This document shows, piece by piece, positions 63,921 through 64,000 of a DNA stretch of 64,000 nucleotides. The notes beneath the pieces were generated by a model. The model saw only the letters and a list, made by a program, of their open reading frames with translations. It had not been told where the DNA came from and did no database searches. Each line of letters begins with the position of its first letter. The stretch's first letter is position 1. The position numbers and the translations under genes were made by a program. This DNA is from Macrosoma leucophasiata (taxonomy: Eukaryota; Arthropoda; Insecta; Lepidoptera; Hedylidae). The stretch is from contig JAWQUS010000027.1 of assembly GCA_036365455.1 (NCBI GenBank), forward strand, positions 20,324,501-20,388,500, in the 5' to 3' direction.

Positions 63921-64000
63921 CCAAATAATTGACGAAATAACTTCGTAAACTTTTCTAAACTTTCCTTTATAATTTTTGTATTATAAAGGATATTCCAGAA

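Overview
The window looks like non-coding, repeat-dominated nuclear DNA from an insect, most probably a moth or butterfly. It is AT-rich and packed with retroposon and DNA-transposon families of the lepidopteran type. I found no intact host gene, rRNA or CRISPR array. Every longer reading frame I could assign is a fragment of a transposable-element protein: RTE-type and CR1/Jockey-group LINEs, an RLE-type LINE, BEL/Pao and mariner. Species cannot be decided from the sequence alone.

Five short retroposon families recur. (1) The 'TGGTGG element', my label, is about 290 bp with a fixed 5' start and a poly(A) tail, and occurs in about 30 full or partial copies on both strands. (2) The T1 SINE has a tRNA-like head (boxes A and B) and ends near GAAGTTACGTTTT; 10 copies or pieces. 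(3) The T2 SINE has a tRNA-like head and an AAAT-type tail; five copies, all on the minus strand. (4) The T3 SINE has a tRNA-like head and an AAT tail; one copy. (5) A SINE whose head resembles 5S rRNA has an ATT tail; three copies. Other elements are three mariners, one hAT with a perfect 8-bp target duplication, a TTAA-flanked MITE family, Helitron-like TC...CTAG elements lying between A and T, a MITE family with AGAGCAAC ends, foldback elements, and a deleted BEL/Pao element with LTRs and a 5-bp target duplication.

Layout. 1-7.8 kb: SINEs, an RTE 3' end, a 5S-derived SINE, a TTAA MITE. 8.3-9.5 kb: mariner 1. 10-19 kb: SINEs including two T1/TGGTGG chimeras, MITEs, the second 5S SINE, and a LINE fragment inside a TGGTGG element. 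20-25 kb: Helitron-like elements, a tandem duplication, a perfect-looking foldback, an unexplained GC-rich block. 26.9-29.8 kb: a T1 SINE split by an hAT that itself carries an RTE pseudogene. 31.8-35.1 kb: a plus-strand LINE split by a second, minus-strand LINE. 36.8-41.9 kb: third 5S SINE (chimeric), an 11-bp minisatellite, mariner 2 with an internal inverted duplication. 42.1-48.5 kb: one TGGTGG element split by 6.07 kb containing a nearly full-length LINE, an RLE-type LINE remnant and mariner 3. 49-64 kb: Helitron-like element, BEL/Pao remnant, foldbacks, tRNA-like SINE, second TTAA MITE, LINE 3' ends.

The most unusual theme is exchange of modules between retroposon families. The TGGTGG 3' tail is joined to T1 heads (twice), to the 5S SINE (once) and to a LINE reverse-transcriptase frame (once, at an ATGTGA microhomology). 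This is what template switching during target-primed reverse transcription would produce, and it suggests these families share one reverse transcriptase. Several local palindromes (in mariner 2, a T1 box B, LINE B and a SINE tail) point to strand-switching repair or cDNA synthesis as well.
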